NCBI GenBank assembly: GCA_001774245.1
Contig: MEZF01000083.1
Span: forward strand, 1,179 to 10,599
DNA from: Candidatus Bathyarchaeota archaeon RBG_13_52_12
Lineage (GTDB): Archaea > Thermoproteota > Bathyarchaeia > TCS64
Reading direction: 5' to 3'
Length of the DNA stretch: 9,421 nt
A model generated the notes under the pieces. It was not told the origin of the DNA, ran no database searches, and was given only the letters and a program-made list of their open reading frames with translations. A program made the translations under genes and the position numbers. How positions within the stretch are numbered: the stretch's first letter is position 1; every line of letters starts with the position of its first letter. Shown one piece after another: positions 6,151 through 9,421 of the stretch.

Positions 6151-6529
6151 AGAGCCTATTAGTAGCGAGTCTGTAGTGAACTAGGTCTGACCAAGCCGAG
6201 AAGAATCCGAGGTCGAACGCCTTCGGCCTGCCCTTCATTAGGAACGCCCTGAAATCCTTACCATACTTTTCGAGACCTTCCTCTGTGTAGCTGACCTTAT
6301 TTAAGAAGTCCCTCTCGTCTCCAGAGCGCGCGGATGTGAGTATGCCCTCGAGTGCTTTGATGTAGCCGTCTTGGAACTCCGGGTTGGGGTTTTTCCTGCT
6401 TCGTACTTCTTCGAGTGCTTTATCTGCGTCACTGAAACGTCTCTCGATTACGGCGTCGAAGAAAACTATGACGGCCTCGCGGGTCTTTCCGGTGGCGGTC
6501 ATTCCTCGGGGTTTGTCAGATCTCTTCAT
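6131..6529 (-). CDS. Conserved-looking helical hypothetical protein downstream of radA
   Basis: A 132-residue soluble protein I do not assign to a named family. It appears almost wholly alpha-helical: TREAVIVFFDAVIERRF (16-32), a charged ADKALEEVRSRK helix, FQDGYIKALEGILTSAR (52-68), and a C-terminal segment rich in Phe/Trp (AFDLGFFSAWSDLVHYRL, 104-121). The helix pairing recalls TPR-like repeats, but no consensus repeat is clear. The ATG at 6529 overlaps the radA end by 14 bases, implying translational coupling; an alternative ATG at 6502 would remove the overlap. The shared transcript suggests a link to recombination or repair, but this is context only. Its 3' end overlaps the membrane-protein gene on the other strand by 20 bases. 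Confidence 0.75.
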   Translation of the reverse strand: MKRSDKPRGMTATGKTREAVIVFFDAVIERRFSDADKALEEVRSRKNPNPEFQDGYIKALEGILTSARSGDERDFLNKVSYTEEGLEKYGKDFRAFLMKGRPKAFDLGFFSAWSDLVHYRLATNRLSKAAQS

Positions 6530-7520
6530 CGCTCTCTATTCCTTGTTCGGTTATCCTGATGGGGACCTCTCCCTCGGGAAGACTAGGGCTCACAGTAAGT
6601 TTAGCTATGCGTATATTATCTCTACCCTTCCTGAGGAAAATTCGACTGTGGCTCATGTGGCCGACTATATGACCTCCAACTGGGATGACGCCCTTTGTGA
6701 AGAATGCATCGGGCTGCGACATCACCTGATTCGTGATGACGGCGACTGTATTAAAGGCACGGCTCAGTCTCATCAGCTTGTGCATGTGTTTGTTTAAGAG
6801 TTGTTGACGGCTAGCGAGCATTTCGCGGCCGAGGTACTCGCTTCTGAAATGACTTGTAAGGCTGTCTACAATTATTAGGCGAACGTTGTTTTCCTTGACT
6901 ACTTCATCAGCGTTGTCAAGGAGAACCATCTGGTGGTCGCTCGTGTAGGCTTCAGCAAAGATTATCTTCTTAAGAACCTCGTTTGAGTCGAGATTAAATC
7001 TTTTAGCTATCTGTTGGATGCGCTCGGGGCGGAAGGTGTTCTCAGAGTCAATGTAGAGGGCTCCGCCATTGAGGCCTCCCTGGTCCTCTGGGAGTTGGAC
7101 TGTTACGCAGAGTTGGTGGCAGATCTGGCTTTTACCAGTTCCAAACTCGCCATAGAACTCAGTAAGGCTCTGGGTCTCGAGACCTCCCTTAAGAAGTGAG
7201 TCAAGGCTTGGACATCCCGTTGTTAGTTGCTTTATCTGTTTTCTTATTTCGACCAATTCATCACCTCTAACGAAGGTGATGGCCATGCTCTTACGGGCAG
7301 CCTCTATGACCTTTCCCGCTGTCTCCTCGCCTATACCTGCGTTAATAAGCTCAGCCGTCGTGGCCATGGCGATTGACTCAACGGTCTTAAAACCGATCTC
7401 CTTGAGTTTCGACGCAGTTGCCGGGCCGACGGATGGCAGGTCTTCTATCGACTGGTACTTCGCCTTGTAATACCCCGAATTTGTAGGGTCAGCTGCGTTG
7501 TTTTCTTCGGGGTTCACCAT
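6516..7520 (-). CDS. radA: DNA repair and recombination protein RadA
   Basis: A 334-residue RadA, full length for the family. It assembles on single-stranded DNA as an ATP-dependent filament and drives homologous pairing and strand exchange. Order of features: N-terminal helix-hairpin-helix domain (about 24-76, LPSVGPATASKLKEIGF), linker with the polymerisation motif, ATPase core with Walker A GEFGTGKS (124-131), ALYIDSENTFRPERI (154-168), Walker B LIIVDS (215-220) and the L2 region with QVMSQPDAFF and PVGGHIVGH. The polymerisation motif reads FVRG (83-86) where F-x-x-A is usual. ATG at 7520 lies about 27 bases from a CTTTAAAAC TATA box, so the mRNA is probably leaderless or nearly so. It leads a two-gene unit and is divergent from the crotonase-family gene. 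Confidence 0.97.
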   Translation of the reverse strand: MVNPEENNAADPTNSGYYKAKYQSIEDLPSVGPATASKLKEIGFKTVESIAMATTAELINAGIGEETAGKVIEAARKSMAITFVRGDELVEIRKQIKQLTTGCPSLDSLLKGGLETQSLTEFYGEFGTGKSQICHQLCVTVQLPEDQGGLNGGALYIDSENTFRPERIQQIAKRFNLDSNEVLKKIIFAEAYTSDHQMVLLDNADEVVKENNVRLIIVDSLTSHFRSEYLGREMLASRQQLLNKHMHKLMRLSRAFNTVAVITNQVMSQPDAFFTKGVIPVGGHIVGHMSHSRIFLRKGRDNIRIAKLTVSPSLPEGEVPIRITEQGIESDEEI

Positions 7521-7542
7521 TCAACATTAGATTGTTTCTTCT

Positions 7543-7552
7543 GTTTTAAAGG
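7543..7552 (-). promoter_or_regulatory. TATA box for radA
   Basis: The minus strand reads CCTTTAAAAC, sharing the 9-mer CTTTAAAAC with the AMMECR1 promoter. Its centre is about 27 bases from the radA ATG, predicting a leaderless or near-leaderless transcript. Confidence 0.6.
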
Positions 7553-7604
7553 ATATGTCGCGTGTGCTGAGTCTACCGCACTGCTATACTACGAGCGCGT
7601 GACA

Positions 7605-7621
7605 GCACGTTGAATGCACGT
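7605..7621. repeat. Short tandem direct repeats in the radA/crotonase divergent region
   Basis: GCACGT occurs at 7605-7610 and again at 7616-7621, an 11-base period close to one helical turn. Nearby, GTGCTG (7564-7569) and CAGCAC (7603-7608) form a spaced inverted repeat. The position between two divergent promoters makes an operator possible, but chance is not excluded. Confidence 0.3.
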
Positions 7622-7656
7622 ATGAGTGTAATCATCAATCACGCGCAGCGGTTCAT

Positions 7657-7671
7657 ACGAACTTCTTTAAC
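7657..7671 (+). promoter_or_regulatory. BRE/TATA-like element for the crotonase-family gene
   Basis: The segment ACGAACTTCTTTAAC resembles a BRE plus TATA box, centred near 7668. Initiation near 7694 would leave about ten bases, including GGTGTGA, before the ATG at 7704. This argues against the in-frame TTG at 7686. Confidence 0.45.
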
Positions 7672-7703
7672 CGCATCGGCACCCCTTGAGAACAGGTGTG
7701 ACC

Positions 7704-8489
7704 ATGAATTACACTCAGATAAAGGTGAGCAGAGCGGAGCGAGTGGGCGTCATCACCATCGATGTCCCACCGAAGAACGGCCTCAGCAAGAGAATGATCG
7801 TTGAGATACTTGACTGCCTCGACAAATTCGAGAGAGATGACGGGGTACGGGCGGTCATGCTCAAGAGCACAGGACCGAACTTCTCTCAGGGTGCGGGATT
7901 CGAGGACCTCGACAAGGACATCGTGGACGGGGTGACCGATACCCCGTTCTCGGATCTCGGTGGCAGGATCGTTGAGAGGATCGACTGCTACCCGAAGCCG
8001 ACACTCGTCGCAGCCCGGGGCATCTGCTTTGGAGGTTCTACCGCCGTCTTCAGCGCCTTTGACCTCAGGATAGTTGGAGAGACCTTCAACATCCACGACG
8101 GCGACATTTACTACGGGATCGTCGGGTCCTGGGGTATGTGTAGCCTCCGTCTGCCGCTCTGGATCGGTAGGAACAAGGTGCTGGACTACATGTTTCTCAA
8201 CGAGGGCTTCACAGGTAGGCAGGCCTAAGAGCTTGGACTGGTCAGCAAGGTCGTGCCAGACGATCAAGTCGACGAGATCGGCCTCGCCATCGCGAAGAAG
8301 ATGTCAACCGCCGCGCCTGTCGCTGCGCAATATTTCAAGGAGTGCGTCCGCAACGTCCTCTACCCTCACCTCGCTGAGGCCCGTGAGAAGGAGCTGGAAG
8401 CGTCAAAGAGTGTCTGGGCCACAGACGATGCCAAGGAGGGTCTGGCAAATGTGATCAAAGGGAAGACGACCGTCTTCAAGGGCAGGTAA
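7704..8489 (+). pseudogene. Enoyl-CoA hydratase/isomerase (crotonase) family gene interrupted by an in-frame TAA
   Basis: One frame from ATG 7704 to TAA 8487-8489 encodes the whole crotonase fold, about 260 residues, the family's normal length, but codon 175 (8226-8228) is TAA. The sequence continues in frame on both sides: FTGRQA, stop, ELGLVSKVVPDD, the usual family motif with one residue lost. Before the stop lie the first oxyanion-hole region FSQGAGF (60-66) and the second, CFGGSTA (108-114). Aligned by eye with rat mitochondrial hydratase, Glu144 corresponds to Ala114 and Glu164 to Asp134, so the ancestor was probably not a classical hydratase; isomerase, hydrolase or dienoyl-CoA chemistry is possible. 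The C-terminus (WATDDAKEGLANVIKGK..VFKGR) is intact. Lack of other damage suggests a recent nonsense mutation or a sequencing error. TAA ends at least four other genes here, so general reassignment is unlikely. Confidence 0.85.
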
Positions 8490-8866
8490 CCTCCGTCGCG
8501 CTAGTCATTCACTCGCGGTTGAGCATCAGGTGGGACTCGTGATAAGGCTATGGAAGCCAGAAATTATGGCGGAGGCGGAATGAGGCCCTGGCTAGACGCC
8601 AGAAGCATCCCACCTCCACCTACTAGTGGTCACAGCTTTTACGCAGATACTGGACGGTGGTGAATTGTAACCAGTGTGGTTGAACACCGCTGCAATACCC
8701 AACAAGCACCAGTGCCCAATCTATTGGGCGGTGATTGATAAACGATTAGACGCGCAAGTCGCAGGTGAGCAGGCGGATCCCAGGGATAAAGCTACTGCAC
8801 GTAAGATGAAGCATATGCCAAAGTTACTTTGCGGTTAAGTCTTTCTGAGCGCGAGCGGGTATATAT
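8490..8866. other. Gene-poor stretch with inverted repeats, possible relic
   Basis: This 377-bp region has no convincing gene. AGGTGGGA (8528-8535) pairs with TCCCACCT (8608-8615) around a nested hairpin CTGGC/GCCAG (8588-8602). A short open frame (about 8520-8663) encodes a Gly- and Pro-rich peptide ending soon after GHSFYADTG. Further along are GCCCAAT/ATTGGGC (8714-8729), GCATATGC (8811-8818) and CAAAG-TTA-CTTTG (8819-8831). No tRNA, rRNA or SRP/RNase P core motifs were seen. The first block recalls the 3' end of an IS605/TnpB-type element, but weakly. Confidence 0.4.
8707..8733. repeat. Extended inverted repeat in the gene-poor stretch
   Basis: GCCCAAT (8714-8720) and ATTGGGC (8723-8729) are perfectly complementary with two bases between them. 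The stem continues as CACC (8707-8710) with GGTG (8730-8733), leaving a three-base bulge AGT on one side. No T-tract follows, so it is not an obvious terminator; it could be part of a structured RNA or a protein-binding site. Confidence 0.5.
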
Positions 8867-9073
8867 TTAAAATGTTTCCAAGTCTTCAGTACTATCCACT
8901 GGCTCGAGTTCTAATACTATTGTTCCTTCGTAGCCGCAGGCGTTGCATCTATACTTGCCAGTGAGTATTCCAAAACCTGCTACCTGTTTGATTTGACTGC
9001 TCTCGCATCTTGGGCAGAATACCGGTTGAGGGTTCCTGTGCCTGATCTTCCTGAGTGTTTCCTTAAAAACCAC
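8867..9073 (-). CDS. Small zinc-ribbon protein paired with aIF1
   Basis: A 68-residue protein with a basic N-terminus (FKETLRKIRHRNPQ), a zinc ribbon with Cys20/Cys23 and Cys43/Cys46 (FCPRC ... YRCNACGYEG), and an acidic C-terminal tail. The fold resembles archaeal zinc-ribbon domains of ribosomal proteins and transcription factors, but I do not recognise the family. It starts with GTG at 9073, supported by GAGGT at 9081-9085 with a seven-base spacer. Thirteen bases separate it from the aIF1 stop, so the two are almost certainly co-transcribed. A translation- or RNA-related role is plausible by context only. The short Shine-Dalgarno hairpin GAGG-TAT-CCTC could modulate its translation. Confidence 0.78.
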   Translation of the reverse strand: MVFKETLRKIRHRNPQPVFCPRCESSQIKQVAGFGILTGKYRCNACGYEGTIVLELEPVDSTEDLETF

Positions 9074-9086
9074 TGAGGATACCTCG

Positions 9087-9401
9087 TCACTGGACCTCTA
9101 TGTTCTCCTCGGGAAAGCCAAGATTTACCAGCATATCTTTGACGACCTCTCGATGGTCACCCATAAGCATAATCTGTTCGTCCTTTGCTGTACCGCCACA
9201 AGCGCATTTATTCTTCAGCTGTGTTGCTATCTTTCTGAGCTGGTCACCTTTCGAGTCGATCCCGTCGATGATGGTCCAGGTCTTACTCCATTTGCGGTTC
9301 TCTAACCGTATCCTTATCCGCTGCTGCTCCCGGCTCATCTCCTCACAGACACAAAGGTCCTTCGGGAGTCCGCAGACGGGACAAATCTCCGCCATTCTCA
9401 T
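9087..9401 (-). CDS. Archaeal translation initiation factor aIF1 (SUI1 family)
   Basis: A 104-residue aIF1. The N-terminal Cys cluster (Cys7, Cys10, Cys17, Cys19 in ICPVCGLPKDLCVCEE) is typical of archaeal aIF1, and the SUI1 domain follows, with the signature CACGGTAKDE (66-75) and MLMGDHREVVK (78-88). aIF1 binds the small ribosomal subunit near the P site and monitors start-codon selection and initiator tRNA placement. ATG at 9401 is listed; the in-frame ATG at 9395 would give the family-typical MAEICPVCG start and is equally possible. GGAGG at 9416-9420 lies upstream, at a rather long spacing. The promoter is outside the window. The family call is firm. Confidence 0.95.
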   Translation of the reverse strand: MRMAEICPVCGLPKDLCVCEEMSREQQRIRIRLENRKWSKTWTIIDGIDSKGDQLRKIATQLKNKCACGGTAKDEQIMLMGDHREVVKDMLVNLGFPEENIEVQ

Positions 9402-9421
9402 ACATGAGTTTGTAGCCTCCG

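Noticed and set aside
6384..6797. Plus-strand open frame opposite the end of radA
   Set aside because: It is antisense to conserved RadA motifs and has no domain signal of its own.
7653..8267. Long minus-strand open frame opposite the crotonase gene (204 codons)
   Set aside because: It is a shadow of the plus-strand gene: its peptide shows no family features, whereas the plus frame carries recognisable crotonase motifs throughout.
8660..8700. T-loop-like GTGT..GGTTGA..ACAC suggesting a tRNA
   Set aside because: No acceptor, D or anticodon stems could be built around it on either strand.
8803..8848. Possible C/D-box small RNA (AAGATGA at 8803 and CTGA at 8845)
   Set aside because: The C box has a mismatch, there is no clear D'/C' pair, and no convincing terminal stem flanks the boxes.

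Overview
The window reads as an ordinary, gene-dense stretch of archaeal chromosome. Archaeal signatures are a RadA recombinase, an aIF1 (SUI1-type) initiation factor with an N-terminal Cys cluster, a PAC2-family protein, AMMECR1, a Mut7-C nuclease with zinc ribbon, and BRE/TATA-like boxes about 25-30 bp upstream of likely transcript starts (the 9-mer CTTTAAAAC precedes both radA and the AMMECR1 gene). Short leaders and tight packing also fit. The RadA sequence and the zinc-ribbon small proteins suggest a TACK-type lineage (Bathyarchaeia or Nitrososphaeria-like), but this is an impression, not a demonstrated placement.

Layout, left to right. Positions 1-1002 (+) hold the C-terminal third of a large Lhr/Ski2-like helicase, meeting tail-to-tail a minus-strand block: an AhpD-like protein (1005-1346), a MurG-like glycosyltransferase (1391-2590), AMMECR1 (2593-3210), Mut7-C nuclease (3267-3737), a CBS-pair/zinc-ribbon protein (3765-4328) and a small SANT-like/zinc-ribbon protein (4408-4740). 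TATA-like boxes divide this block into at least CBS+Mut7-C, AMMECR1+glycosyltransferase, and AhpD. A 343-bp intergenic region (4741-5083) then separates it from a plus-strand pair: a PAC2 protein (5084-5824) and a three-helix membrane protein (5878-6150). These converge, with a 20-bp overlap, on a radA-led minus-strand pair (radA 6516-7520 and a helical hypothetical protein 6131-6529).

Divergent from radA is an enoyl-CoA hydratase/isomerase-family gene (7704-8489) with good start signals and full family length, but interrupted by an in-frame TAA at codon 175. A 377-bp stretch without a convincing gene follows (8490-8866); it holds several inverted repeats and may be a relic. The window closes with a minus-strand pair, aIF1 (9087-9401) and a 68-residue zinc-ribbon protein (8867-9073).

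The genes do not form one pathway. The main theme is information processing (helicase, nuclease, RadA, aIF1, a possible DNA-binding small protein). Six of the fourteen genes encode paired-Cys zinc-binding motifs. I see no CRISPR array, tRNA, rRNA, intact mobile element or defence cassette. The points most worth following are the stop-interrupted crotonase gene, the EMC6-like membrane protein, the relic-like gap, and the RadA polymerisation motif.
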